Positions 21,401-32,460 of a stretch of DNA of 64,000 nucleotides are shown piece by piece; the first letter of the stretch is position 1, and every line of letters begins with the position of its first letter. Both the position numbers and the translations under genes were made by a program. Source of the stretch: Varroa destructor (taxonomy: Eukaryota; Arthropoda; Arachnida; Mesostigmata; Varroidae); assembly GCF_002443255.2 (NCBI RefSeq), contig NW_019211454.1, positions 26,357,344 to 26,421,343 of the forward strand, read 5' to 3'. The notes beneath the pieces were generated by a model. The model was not told the origin of the DNA, ran no database searches, and saw only the letters and a list, made by a program, of their open reading frames with translations.

Positions 21401-24366
21401 TTCATGTCGGCGACCAGAGAGGTCTGCAAATTATTTTCCTTAGGCATGGAAATCGCGGACACCGTCTCGATGTTTTGTAGGCTAGAGGCGTAGCTGACGC
21501 AGGTAGTTTTTCATGCAATCTTTCGTCTCTAATTCTAATCGAGATATATTAAACGTTGGCATTGGTCAACTGAAGATTACTTTTCGCCGAGCGTGTACAT
21601 TCTACAATAGTTATGATACTCTACAATAGGTTGACGAAAAAATATTGCGACATTTCTAGGAAATTCAACAGCTATAATTTACCAGTTATAAAAAGATCCT
21701 TACCTAGTCCCTACATAGAATCTTTTTTTGGGTATTAGTTCCTCACTGAAAGAAGAGGTAGCCTCTAGCTTCCTGTGAACTAGAACTGAACATTGGCTTA
21801 GTTGAATCATCGGTATTTGAATCAAAAGTAAAGTTCGTCTTTTCTAGAAGATTATGAATTTAGTGATTTTATTGAGCTCATTATTTCTATCCGCAGTTAA
21901 AACGCTATTGGCATTATCTGTTTGCGCCTATTACTTTAAATCTAATTAGACATAACGTGAGGGTATTTTCGTCAATGGCGTACGGTGACTATTGAATACG
22001 ATAGATTTCATAGTCTGTTATGCCATATTTCGAGATTCACGGTCAATACTGCCATTAGGAACGACTTTTCAGACTTCCATAGTCTATGTGTTCCTTGCTG
22101 TCGTCTAGTTTTCATCGTTCTGTTGATGTGTAATAACTCGAAGAAACCACCCATTGAAACTTATTGTTTACTTCAGATTGTTGGAATGAGGCTACTTTAT
22201 CTTCACACGTGTATTATGAGGGTGCTATTATTGGACGTTCGGTCTGCCGCCATTCTCAAGTGACAGCTGAATGTGTATTATTTTTTCGATGTCTCCATAA
22301 AAATTATTAATGGTGAAATCAAGCTTTTTATCTTCGTTTAGAATGAATGATGCAGAAGATCGTATGTACGGAAGATCTGCTCGAATTGCGATCTTGCTGG
22401 TAGCGTCTTGCTGGTAGTCAGTTGGCTGCGATAGCAGAACTAGAAATTTGTACCTTGTCGTGGTAAGATACCGCTACTTAAGCCTATCATGTGCTGAAAT
22501 GAAATAAGCCCCTAACATTAGTAGATGTCATCGTACAGGTATCAACTTTATGTCTAAGTAATGGTTTGACCTTTTTTCAGCGGAAGATCATCCCATAGAT
22601 ACGAGCAGCCTCCATTGAAGAAGTCAGATTACTGCCACCTCTTGCAACGATGAATTGGTATCGTCATTGTTGAACGTTGTTTTTATTTTGACGATAATTT
22701 TATGACTATGAGGCAGGCAACAGTTAAAAAATGCCGTAAACGTTAGAGTAAAATGTCCCAAGCTTAGTAGAATGCTAAACCTAACTCACGATGGCGTCCC
22801 GCTATATAAAGATTTGACTGATAGTGTCAAGCGAAGAAAGAGACCGTTTCGACAAATTTTTCAACGACATGTGCGCAGTGGTAACAGTTAATAGAAGTTA
22901 TTCAGTTAGTTTTCTTTTTAGGTGCAATGTTTGCGCTATGACTCGCAAAGTAGAAGGCATTATATAAATACTGTATTCATACTCAGCTGTTAAGATGAAT
23001 AACTATACTATAATGGATACCGTAATGCATGTCAACTTCCCCTGCCACTAACGTTAAGATAGTGCCGTTGATTTTTTCGCTGGTCTTTGCGTCCTTATTA
23101 TAGGAGCACCGAGAGTTGTATACGTACGTTCCGCATACGAACGAGGTTGAAGCACGATATATAATACTTCTTGTATATTATATATCAAGCTCTGAAAGGT
23201 CAGTGTCAGTCAAAAAAATGCTAATTTTAAAGCAGGCAGAAAAGTCGAAAATGGGTAAGTTTTAGAACTTGATGTGCAAATCAACCTCCTAAAAATTGTG
23301 ATTTCAGCCATGATGTTGAATAGCAAATTATTGGTCTGTAACTACTTATTATTATTATTATCGCAATGCGGTCTAACCTTACCAATTCTGCCAGCACGTT
23401 GAACTTCGCAAGCACGCACATAAAAATATACGCGTTATGTATACGTGTATGTTAGGGTATATTTTGAAACTACTTTTAAATAGTAATATACACAAAATCT
23501 AGAACCTTTTTTGCTGTTATGATCATCCCTAGATTTAGCCGACGCGTAATAAAGATTGTATAGTATCTACCTAAGTATTATTATCATTATCTTAGCTTAT
23601 CGAGCCATTGTGCAGATAAGGTTATGAACTGGCGTTATGATTGGTCTCTAGCAAATGTCTAAGTTGTTCCAAGCAACTTATTCGTCGTGAGACGATGTGC
23701 CGAAAATAAAAAAGGTGAAAAATCGTCCAACTATACGATTTCGGTAAGATAACTCATTTGTTACAATGACCACACATATTCTTTTGGCTTGTAGCTGATT
23801 TTCCCGCCTCACGTACCTTCGAAATGGGAAAAATTCAAAGATCACCTTCTACTTATTTTCATATGTCGGTCCTGGTGTGGATGATAACAAACGACAAAGT
23901 AATGGTCATGGAATTTCCAATGGCCACGACGTCTGTCACAATTTCATACCAACCAGTCCCGTTTGCTGCATTTAGTCAATGTGTGGTCGGCAGTGTCGTC
24001 GTCACTAAGTCAGCACGGCCTCACAAGTCCTTTATTGTCGAAACAGATGGGTAGAATGCCTTGGCTTTGACTTTGGCTCGAAGCTGAATGACAGACAATG
24101 TTGAACGGTACGCTGTCGAGTCAAGCACCGCACCCCTTCGTTAAACCCGGAACGTAAAAGGGTATGAGGATGCTGTGGGAAGTAGTAGTTACTACGCCTA
24201 CTTCAAGCAGACAGAGCGACACAGGGACGAATCATTGGCTCCTCAGCAACTTCAGATACAGCCTACTATAGTATAGCTCTGTGTAACGATAGACCCGCAT
24301 TGTTCTTTGCAGGCGCGATTGTATTTGCCAGTTTAGTCCAATTGTTGACGTCCGGCTCAATGTGTA
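18463..24366. other. No supported gene; G-tract, TATA motifs, small repeats
   Basis: It holds a G-rich tract (20604-20625), two TATATAAA-type boxes (21270 and 22803, plus), and a duplicated 12-mer TCTTGCTGGTAG (22392-22403 and 22406-22417). At 23161-23191 GATATATAATAC and GTATATTATATATC form an imperfect hairpin. An open frame at 23824-24054 (plus, ATG start, 76 codons) is Val/Met-rich and unproven. Confidence 0.5.
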
Positions 24367-24393
24367 CGTATATATATATATATATATATATAT
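24367..24393. repeat. (AT)n microsatellite
   Basis: Perfect alternating TA of about 27 bp, 60 bp upstream of a candidate start exon. Confidence 0.95.
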
Positions 24394-24451
24394 GACTTTA
24401 TCATAAACATATAGCTCTTCCTGTCTCTATGGTAAACGACGACACAGTAAC

Positions 24452-24559
24452 ATGACTAAGTCCGAATTGTTTCGCATTGCGGAGTCGTCTGCAGCGTATG
24501 CTCACCATCGTATTGCTATCGTGCAAGAGAAACACACGGAAGTGCTGCCACCGCTGCAG
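24452..24559 (+). CDS. Candidate start exon or 40-residue small ORF
   Basis: An ATG in a fair context (GTAACATGA) opens MTKSELFRIAESSAAYAHHR then IAIVQEKHTEVLPPLQ, which ends exactly at CTGCAG|GTGACG, a usable donor at phase 0. Without splicing the frame adds four residues and stops at 24574. Codon choice is balanced and the sequence is alpha-helical in character. No downstream partner or family is known. Confidence 0.35.
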
Positions 24560-25146
24560 GTGACGGACAGCTGACGGCTATTGATACGCATCGTCCGCTC
24601 GAATTAGTACCACACATTACGTTAAACCACTGAGTGCTCCTTTTCTTTTTTCGCGGAGGACAGAAATGTATATTGCCTGTTCGTATTCGGGGTATTGATC
24701 CATAGTTGGAGATAGCAAGAAGGTTGCTATTTAGAAAAACTGGCCGGCGGGCAAGTGAAGTATGAACGACTCACATAAGTTAATTTTTATCGCTCGCAGG
24801 TTACATAATGCGAGGTGTGTTTGCCTTTCGTCGATGTTTACATTCCTTAGCGTAAGATATAAGTATTTCCCAATTCCGGCCTATTTCAACTCATCACTGT
24901 GAACAATAAGCCATTATTGGTCCTATTTAAATACAATATATGAAATGACGTGTCACAACATTCGCTCAACGTGCGTGTCGGCCCCATAATTGTATAAGCC
25001 TAACAGCAACATTATACGTATAGCATGAATGGTAATAACCATGGGGTAGGTAAAAGTCAATGACGCGAAATAATGGCGCATTCATGGTTCTTTTTAAGAG
25101 TAGACAACGAAGCAAAATGGCTAGCACGAATAATCACGAACAACAA

Positions 25147-25578
25147 TTAATTGTAATGATGATGAAGGGTGACATTATGGCAAGCATTGTCCAGTCTGGC
25201 GCCAATTAATGCTAATATATTCTCTGTAATATACTTAAAAGTTAAGCATTTGTCTACCTTATTACTACTGCTGCGGTATTCGCCGCCGTTGTTATAGTCA
25301 TCATAGGGCATGACTACGCAAAACGTACGCTTTTTTAGCTGATTCACCACTGCTTCTCTATTTGCCCATCCAAAGCAAGTAAAATAATAACAATATCGCA
25401 TCGTGCCTAGCGCATCGACTTCGTTCGAGCGCAACTTTTGTTGGTATATTTTGAAGGTCGTCCAGGTCCGCAAGGTCACACAAGGCCACTGTCGGTACGA
25501 GTTTCTGTCTCTGCCATCAGGAAGGGGCTTTGCTGATGAACTGTAGAGACTAAGCGGCCAATTGTTCGCAGACCTCAA
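25147..25578 (-). CDS. Uncharacterised 143-codon open frame
   Basis: There is no ATG at its opening (TTG). A part reads PYDDYNNGGEYRSSSNK between a TAG acceptor (GTTTTGCGTAG) and AAG|GTAGAC, which could be a Tyr/Asn/Gly/Ser-rich internal exon of cuticle-like composition. The rest looks random. It is inside the proposed long intron on the same strand as the secreted gene, but its phase does not fit that gene. Confidence 0.2.
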   Translation of the reverse strand: MRSANNWPLSLYSSSAKPLPDGRDRNSYRQWPCVTLRTWTTFKIYQQKLRSNEVDALGTMRYCYYFTCFGWANREAVVNQLKKRTFCVVMPYDDYNNGGEYRSSSNKVDKCLTFKYITENILALIGARLDNACHNVTLHHHYN

Positions 25579-26043
25579 TACCTACTGCCTGCCAACGAAT
25601 AGCGGTTAGCAGACGTACGTGCAACGGCAATATTATAAACAGGATCATGCCACCACGTTCTTCGCGCTCTTCTCACCAGCAGTGCAGTCGCGCGGCAGTG
25701 TATAGCATAAACGTCGTCAACGTTTATCGATTAGTTGTATATATTTAAAAAACTCCCTGAATGTCATGAACCGCTACATATCACATAAACCATTTCGCAA
25801 TCATTAACGAGCTCCTGATCCGGCTATGGGATTAACAAGTTCGCCCTGCAAAGGAGTGCTTTTTATCGCATATTAGACCAGAATTACTATCAAAGATGTC
25901 GCTTCTTGCTTGTGAGTAGCCGATAATGGGATTACCCACATTCAATCCAGCTTATCGAAATGCGGCGCCAGTGATAAGGCCCGTACCGTCGCCGAATACT
26001 GGCGGAAGAAATCTGCTCTATTCAACACATACTTAGCGGGCTG

Positions 26044-26070
26044 ATCCTTCAAACTTTGACTTTGAAGGAT
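26044..26070. repeat. Perfect hairpin, 10-bp stem and 7-nt loop
   Basis: ATCCTTCAAA, loop CTTTGAC, TTTGAAGGAT. It has the same geometry as the hairpin at 12448 but a different sequence. Confidence 0.9.
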
Positions 26071-28148
26071 GAATATTGTTAGTGCTATTTGTACAACGGA
26101 AAACAGATAACAGATGCCCTTAGAAAATCAACCATAACGATTCCAATACCGAATGGCCCACTTCTACAATATCACTCCTTTTTTATTTTTGTTTTTTCGC
26201 CGTCTATACAGCACGCGTCTCCAGACACTTTTCAGGCATCTGGAAACCGTGCAATCGCAATAGTCTTCACGATTCCATGCAGAATGTTGCTATCCTAGTT
26301 GACCCTCAAGGATGAAACTTCGACTGGTCTAAAAAAAGATAGTAATCCGTATTGAAATTACGTGCGCGGTATTTGCTAAATTGTACCCGCCTTTTTTTCT
26401 CAGTGATAACAGTGGCCGTTACCGTTACGCAGTCCAAGGGCTGTAAAGTACTGCATTTTGATTTTCGCGCTCGTCGTTAGAAACCCATTACTTTATAGCT
26501 TATGGCACTTCTTATAGAAATACATTTAGCTATCAGTTAATATACGGTTTTAGTTACCTTAATTTAGCAGAAAACAAAGTTTTTACCTTTGCGTACGGCC
26601 GTCCGTTATCTGAATACGATAACAGGAAACTCTTCTTTCATTGATTAGGAAACATTAGAATTTAAAGATGCTTGAAGCAAAAACAGCATAATGTTACCTG
26701 TTATTGCCGAAGGTACCGCTTCCCGCCACCTGTCGACTAAAGAATGGTTCGCAAATGAAGCCTTTACCATAGTCACCAGGGACTGCAAAATTTTTCGAGC
26801 ATATTTTTAGCTGGCACGTGTACTATAAAAGCGTTTAGCGCAGCTTCAAGGCAATAGGGTTGGCTTTAAGACTTATACTCCTTTGCAGATCATGTGTGTC
26901 CTGTAGCGGGCGGGATGTTGGCTGGGCTACCAACATGCTTTAATTTGATGAATGCTACTATCCCATACAGGGCTCTCTTTTCAACCAGGATCTATAAATA
27001 TTGTCATTTGCGAATGTTTATTTAATATCTATCTGCCGCCATCTTTTTAGCTCATGATTGCTTTTTGAGGCAATGGGCAATAATTTAACTGAATCAAACC
27101 TACTTTGATTAGCACTTTTATGATGCTATTGTGATGCGTACAATCGAAGCACAGGTCGTGCACTGACAAACGTTCATTTGCCCAGGAACGTTTACGACTG
27201 AAGAAGCTTACAGTATCTATAAAATGGCTGGAATAAGCGAGACAAATCGATAACAGCCAATAGGTTGTCATGCCCTTGCCTTCTCTGCCCACAAGAGGTA
27301 TTTCGCACAGTGGTAGAGAAGTTTATTCATGACGTTGCTGAATTAACAATTATAGATTGTATGCATAGAGGAAGTTCAGGTGGGCTTTATCAGCTGTCAA
27401 CGTATATGTTAGGTATGGCTAGATTTTGACTTTTTTTTTTTTACAGCGTCCATTATAATATTGGACGTCTTCATAACTATCGGTACAAGCTCTTGAGTAG
27501 AATAGGGAACAAGCTTATTAGCTTTTCGGAAATAGATTTGGTCTGTTCTCTAGGTATTACCACTAATAAACGAGTATGATTTAACCCATTGTCATTGCTT
27601 GCAAGAAATCATTAGAAAGCTGACTGAAATCAACGGGTCTGAGTCGGCGACCTCTTCGAGAACATTTTTCTTTGAGAAGCAAATCAATTTAGCTCAGACA
27701 TCAGAATCATGAACAACGCAGCTTGTACATTGGCAGGTCTCCTACGTACAGACCTTTCCAAAGCGTGCTCATCGCCAATGCAGGCCTATGGGACCGTGTG
27801 GGTAAATGACATTGATAACGACATCATCAATAAACACAACAACAACAACTATTATCACGCTGACTGTATGTAAGTTCTTTCATTGCTTCCAGTGCCGTTG
27901 CCGCTTCTGCAGCTGTTCTTGAAAGAATAATCACACTCCTAAACGCCACTGAAGCTGCGCAACGTCGAGACCGTTGCTGACGCTGTGAAAAGAAGGTTAT
28001 ACTAACCACAGCAACACAGCGGCGTTGCTTTAGAAAGATGCTACAAGCGGACGGTGGCGGTGGCCAGCGGTGACTGAAGTGGTGGGGTTGGTCCAGCGAC
28101 TGGGCAGAAATTGCAGAAGCGCCACGCAAGAATTTGCCTACTGGAGCA

Positions 28149-28424
28149 ATGATGATTCGAAAAACGTCCCGCAGGAGCGTTGTTGCCTTTGCCCTATACG
28201 TTGCCGTTATTGCTGCTACTGGGAATTGCAACAGGGAGAAAAACGGCCCCCTTTTGTTGGATATCCAAAGACGAGGAGGAAGTCAATTCAGCAGGTTGCC
28301 TTCATGCAGAGCGTTGATCGCCAAACGGCGTTTTGCTGGCTTCGGGAACGCGTCATGCGTGGAGGACAATCATAGCGTTGCTGTTACAGCCATCGTCGCT
28401 ACGGTGTTAGTGCTTTTACCTTGA
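28149..28424 (+). CDS. Candidate small secreted or GPI-type protein, 91 aa
   Basis: Two adjacent ATGs open MMIRKTSRRSVVAFALYVAV and continue IAATGNCNREKNG: a basic n-region, hydrophobic core and small-residue cleavage site typical of a signal peptide. The middle is basic with three cysteines in the mature part and dibasic sites (IQRR, IAKRR). The last 16 residues (SVAVTAIVATVLVLLP) are hydrophobic and end at the stop, as in GPI-anchored or tail-anchored proteins. I recognise no family. The opposite strand is also open for 134 codons, so the call is uncertain. A CTGTTACAG acceptor-like site near the end could mean that the tail is a separate exon. Confidence 0.35.
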   Translation: MMIRKTSRRSVVAFALYVAVIAATGNCNREKNGPLLLDIQRRGGSQFSRLPSCRALIAKRRFAGFGNASCVEDNHSVAVTAIVATVLVLLP

Positions 28425-28981
28425 GCAGTGGGATAGAGTGAAGAGGACGGGAGAAGAAGAGGGCACGGAAAAATATCAACAAAAAACAAACATCGCTATG
28501 TAATAGCTTCTATTACTGCGCTGATTTGGAGAATAAAGCTAGCAGTAGCAAACGACAATGAGAGGAGCTGCCATTGACCATACAGGGGTGGCAGGTAGGG
28601 ATGTATTTCAAAGACAAACACTTGTCGCATATATGAGACCAATAGTAGCCGTAGCAGAAGAGAGTACATTACTGTGCTCTTAAAAGATATAATAATGAAA
28701 AAAAATATTGTAAGCGTTTTATGATATAACAATGCTTGACACGTTTTCTTAGTAAACCCACAGATGACACACATGAATTGTAGAAACATGTGCATTGCAA
28801 CGTTACGTCGGCATACAGCGACACATTAAGGTGAGGATACAAGTAAAAAGCAAGGAAGATGTATGTGAACTAATTTGGCGTTCTGTATTCTTTATGATAC
28901 CGCCTATCATTTCTTGTTTTAGCGGCTTTCCTAGAGACTTACTGCATACGGTTTATTTTACTAAAGTTTATCATACCCTGC

Positions 28982-29001
28982 CCAGGACGTCAGTGTCCTG
29001 G
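28982..29001. repeat. Short hairpin, 7-bp stem
   Basis: CCAGGAC, loop GTCAGT, GTCCTGG. Confidence 0.8.
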
Positions 29002-29289
29002 CTTAAGTTCCTGTTTTCTGTTGAAGCTATCCAGTGTGTTTACGACGAAGTTCAGCAGCGCCAAGGTCTATTGAAAAAGTCATAATTGTTCTCTGTAATC
29101 GAGGCAGTTTTTGTAGACACATCGTCTTGAGCATAGTATATTCTTGTCAACACATGCCTCCAATGGTTGCTGACGTTTTAGCGGTATAAATTTTTACTCG
29201 TTTAGAGGTATATACGCATACAGATACGAAACACTGCAAGGCTACAGGGGCTGGAATTAATATGTTTGTTTATGTATGCCTTCCTTGCA

Positions 29290-29700
29290 GATCCCCTTAA
29301 AGCATGGGATTATCGAAATGGGATCAGTGTGCTATTGACAATTGACCTAATGAATGGCCCAACAATCCTGGACGATAGCAGAATCACAAAGATTACTTCT
29401 TCGCTTCATGGAAAGATGTCTATTGCAATTGATGCCACGACATCAGACCGACTGGACGTGACAGAACAGCCTCGGATTAAATACTTTTATAATGGGGTGG
29501 GTAAACTGAGCGTGCCGACAACGTATGCATTTAGCTTTGTGGTTATAGCTACTGTTCTAGCTAATGCTGTGTTATTAAAGCTTTGTCTTGTGTTATTATC
29601 TCGGAGAGGGCGAATGCGTTCTGGTGTCAAGGTAAAGGAGCTGAAGACGATTTTAGGAAGGCGTGCAGCAGACAATCGAATTGTAAAAGCAGTAAAGTGA
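29290..29700 (+). CDS. Candidate exon of single-pass membrane protein
   Basis: Acceptor GTATGCCTTCCTTGCAG leads at phase 1 into about 136 codons ending at TGA. It starts DPLKAWDYRNGISVLLTIDL and has a polar region with Thr/Asp and the segment RIKYFYNG. One clear membrane helix follows (TYAFSFVVIATVLANAVLLK then LCLVLLS), and a basic tail (RRGRMRSG ... LGRRAADN) gives a positive-inside cytoplasmic side. An internal CAAG|GTAAAG could be a donor at about 29630. The helix loosely recalls adenylyl-cyclase membrane segments, but nothing else supports that family. Upstream exons are not found. Confidence 0.4.
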   Translation, partial: DPLKAWDYRNGISVLLTIDLMNGPTILDDSRITKITSSLHGKMSIAIDATTSDRLDVTEQPRIKYFYNGVGKLSVPTTYAFSFVVIATVLANAVLLKLCLVLLSRRGRMRSGVKVKELKTILGRRAADNRIVKAVK

Positions 29701-29734
29701 ATTGTGTTCGCTTTTGTTTGTCAACGTACACACA

Positions 29735-29759
29735 ATATATATATATATATATATATATA
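29735..29759. repeat. (AT)n microsatellite
   Basis: Perfect AT run of about 25 bp just after the stop codon of the preceding candidate exon. Confidence 0.95.
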
Positions 29760-30426
29760 CTACGTGTATATGCTTCTTAATTATTTAGCTTGAAAATGGG
29801 CTGACCAGCGGTCATAACGACGGTAGACAGCTAACTGACGGGTCTGCTCTATGTTCTGTCTGCCATTGGTTGATTCATTTATCTTAAGGATCAACATTTG
29901 CCAACGATATTTCTATTTTTTAGGCCTCTCTTGAGCCCTTTCGCTTTCTCATGTTGATGTATGCTTCCCGGAGATATACACAGAATCTAACTGACAAAAG
30001 CTCAGCGGCTAAAGCTATAAAGGACAGCATTCGCAAAAATGAATGAGATATGTTCACTGAGTCCCTCGTCTTAGCGCAGACCAAAACAAACTCGATAACA
30101 TGTTTTCTACATCATCAGAAACAGCACTGGGTTAACATCCAATAGCGCCGATTGTCGCATTGGAAGGTTGGAAAAACAATCAGAGCAAATAGAGTAATAT
30201 GACAGCGCAAATTAGAGAACGCATCGTCTGTCTGATCGTTCTGTGTTCGTAAACATGCCGAAATACGCCCGACTATTAAATCAGGCAGAAATCGCTAGCG
30301 CCAGCGTAACGTTCAGAGCTAAATAGCATGTAAATTAATATACTTCTATATGACATCAAAGTCTTTAAAAGTTGTTCAGTTGTTACCGGACTCACATGAT
30401 TTGCTAATCTTGGTCAGTATGCGAAG

Positions 30427-30449
30427 ATATATATATATATATATATATA
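30427..30449. repeat. (AT)n microsatellite
   Basis: Perfect AT run of about 23 bp. Confidence 0.95.
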
Positions 30450-31156
30450 CTAAAAGTCCCTGCGCCTACCTCCAAAAAGATGACTGTCTTATATGGCTTA
30501 TAGGTGTTCCTATGTTACTGTGTGTAATATATCATTGTATAAAATCGTAGGTATAGTATTTCTTCCAGCACAATTTGTTGTGAAGTGACAAATAATAAGT
30601 CGTGGAACGGAAAAACGAAACATAAGTCTTTAAGGTATGTAAATGATATATATGGCCCCTTTTAAGTTCTCCTTTTAAATTATTAAGTTGAATTTATGAA
30701 GTGCGTTCATCAAATAAACACCGCTAACCTCTATAGTAAATGGCCACCAACGCATGCGCTCATGTATCTCAATAGGAACATTACATTTTGTAACTACTTT
30801 AAAGTATGCGAGAATCCGATAGTAGGTTCAAAGATTTGTGTCAAATGCTCAAACACAGTGTATTTATTTGGGGCGCGTATGTTGAGACGCATACGAACAC
30901 GTTGCAAAAAATATCTATCGTATGTGTTGTAAATAGGACATAAATTCCTTTGAGAACACATAATACACATGACCCGTTGTTCTCAGGACATCTGTCAAGG
31001 ACCAAATTTCTATTACACAGGTTGAGTGAACATGCACAAACGGTCCTTGTAAGAGAAAGAAGAATAAAAAGGCGTATGACCATCCTTCTAGACATGGATT
31101 TATGACATCATTATGTGACTGAATGAAAATTGAGCGAAGGTGAATAGTGTACTCAC

Positions 31157-31165
31157 GGGTCTCAT
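31157..31165 (-). CDS. Candidate start exon (MRP) for the secreted gene
   Basis: On the minus strand GTCGCCATGA starts Met-Arg-Pro and runs directly into a strong donor (GTGAGTAC) at phase 0, the phase that the exon at 8122 needs. Joined they give MRPSWLLAVLAAYALQSASA, a textbook signal peptide with a basic n-region. The first intron would be about 23 kb. A GC-rich, hairpin-containing block with a possible TATA box lies 250-470 bp upstream. An ATG next to an in-phase donor is expected about once by chance in 23 kb, so this is a plausible but unproven start. Confidence 0.3.
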
Positions 31166-31456
31166 GGCGACTGCGGTAGGCAGACAGGCTGTGATTGTGA
31201 TGCTAATATCGCGGACCAACCGTACGAACAGTCTTGTAGTAATCCACGCCTGATTATGATCCTCGAAGCAGTAACTATAATCCTTGTAATTCTTAATGCT
31301 GCACAGTTCGCTCTTTACTCTTCACTGGGGTCGCTCAGCTCGTTGTCGCAACAACCGATATTTTTGCTCAGTCACAACATATCAACCATCAATTTTTAAA
31401 AATATTCCAGGGGGAGTTGTAGATTAGGGTTGCTCCCCGCAACTACTGCTGCCGGG

Positions 31457-31541
31457 GGACCGGTCCTCAGGTGTCCGATAAAGGACACCCAAGTGGCACG
31501 CACACAAGCACCTGGTTATTTAGCCCACTCAAACTGGGCTA
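31457..31541. repeat. Cluster of three inverted repeats in GC-rich block
   Basis: GGACCGGTCC (31457-31466) is a 10-bp palindrome. GGTGTCC/GGACACC (31470-31489) forms a 7-bp stem with loop GATAAA. TAGCCCA/TGGGCTA (31521-31541) forms a 7-bp stem with loop CTCAAAC. All lie within 85 bp, about 300 bp upstream of the candidate minus-strand start exon, and could be a structured 5' leader or protein-binding sites. Confidence 0.85.
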
Positions 31542-31542
31542 G

Positions 31543-31723
31543 TGAGTAAAGGAATTTTGTTCGGGCGTCCAAATCGCGTGGCCCGACGGCTCGCGGACTA
31601 CCGGGGCTTTTTGTACGCCCCGTTTTATAGAGGAGAAACGTGGGGTTACGGTTATACCAGCAAGGGTGGTAGGATGCATCCGGCGAGACGTACCATCACG
31701 CAAGTGACCGGTAGCAAGGGGTG
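31543..31723 (+). CDS. Candidate upstream exon of plus-strand gene
   Basis: A GC-rich open frame ends at a donor (GGTG|GTAAGG) at phase 2: it includes GILFGRPNRVARRLADYRGF and LYAPFYRGETWGYGYTSKGG, rich in Gly, Arg and aromatic residues. The acceptor (CAAACTGGGCTAG) is weak. The exit phase matches one of the two possible frames of the exon at 32151. The same DNA may instead be the promoter and leader of the minus-strand gene. Confidence 0.25.
31623..31629 (-). promoter_or_regulatory. Possible TATA box for the minus-strand gene
   Basis: On minus CTATAAAACGGGG sits in GC-rich DNA. A start about 30 bp downstream (near 31599) would give a 5' leader crossing the hairpin cluster and reaching the ATG at 31165. 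No clear initiator is seen. Confidence 0.3.
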
Positions 31724-31786
31724 GTAAGGGCAAATGTAACGGAGCGAGCGCAGGTGGAAGAAGAGGAAATATAGACTGATGGTTAT

Positions 31787-31797
31787 GGGGGGGGGGG
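31787..31797 (+). repeat. G homopolymer run
   Basis: Eleven consecutive G on plus, next to the GC-rich block. Confidence 0.9.
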
Positions 31798-32150
31798 AAT
31801 AGCAGAAAGTCTGAAATCTGAAAGAAAAAGAAAGGAGATGTCCTACAGACGCACAGTTGATAGTTGGCGCAATATTTCTTCTGCTCTATGGTGAAGATAA
31901 AAAGCGCACACACACACTCGCGCATATGTGTGCGTGTATATCACCAGGTCAGCGAGAGGGGCAGGCGAGGATGACTTAATTTTTCTAGCCGCACTTGTGG
32001 CATTACCCGGCAGCATGTCTGTATGTGTGTCTATCTTTATGGTATACGTGTGTGCGTGCGCCTGCTCTGGGGTCTCATCTTGCGAGGAGGACTATGAAGC
32101 ATAATGCCTCTCAGCCCCGTCCAGATGATCGCACCCTGTACCTTCACTAG

Positions 32151-32310
32151 TGTTACCTCCGCCGTTCCTGGCTCAGTGGCAGGACCGCTACGACGCTATG
32201 GAGCTGTCTGTCCCCGTGGTTCTCCAGCAGCAGCAGTTTCACCCAGCGGTAGGATGGGATACTACCAGCATACGGCTACAGTGCTCGGGCAGTGCGGTGC
32301 TAGGGCAAGG
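32151..32310 (+). CDS. Candidate exon of plus-strand gene (two frames open)
   Basis: Acceptor CCTGTACCTTCACTAG and donor AAGG|GTAAGG bound 160 GC-rich bases. Frame X (enters phase 1, leaves phase 2) reads LPPPFLAQWQDRYDAMELSV then PVVLQQQQFHPAVGWDTTSI; by eye its third positions are mostly G or C. Frame Y (enters phase 2, leaves phase 0) reads VTSAVPGSVAGPLRRYGAVC then PRGSPAAAVSPSGRMGYYQH and fits the exon at 31543. Frame X fits the longer ORF after 32461. I prefer X. The product is unknown: a Pro/Gln-rich segment of X type is common in transcription regulators, but that is only composition. Confidence 0.45.
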
Positions 32311-32460
32311 GTAAGGATTGAACCGGTTGTCAAGAAGCAGCAGCTACCTTCTTATCATGGGACCACCTGGATCAGCGACAACGATTGTGTGGCCAGGGTT
32401 GTTGAACAGCAAAAAGAGCTTCAAAGGCAAAGGTCGCCGCGACGTTTTTTTTATTTGCAG

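Noticed and set aside
32310..32345. GGTTCAATCC on minus as a tRNA B box
   Set aside because: No paired T stem, no A box upstream and no acceptor stem.
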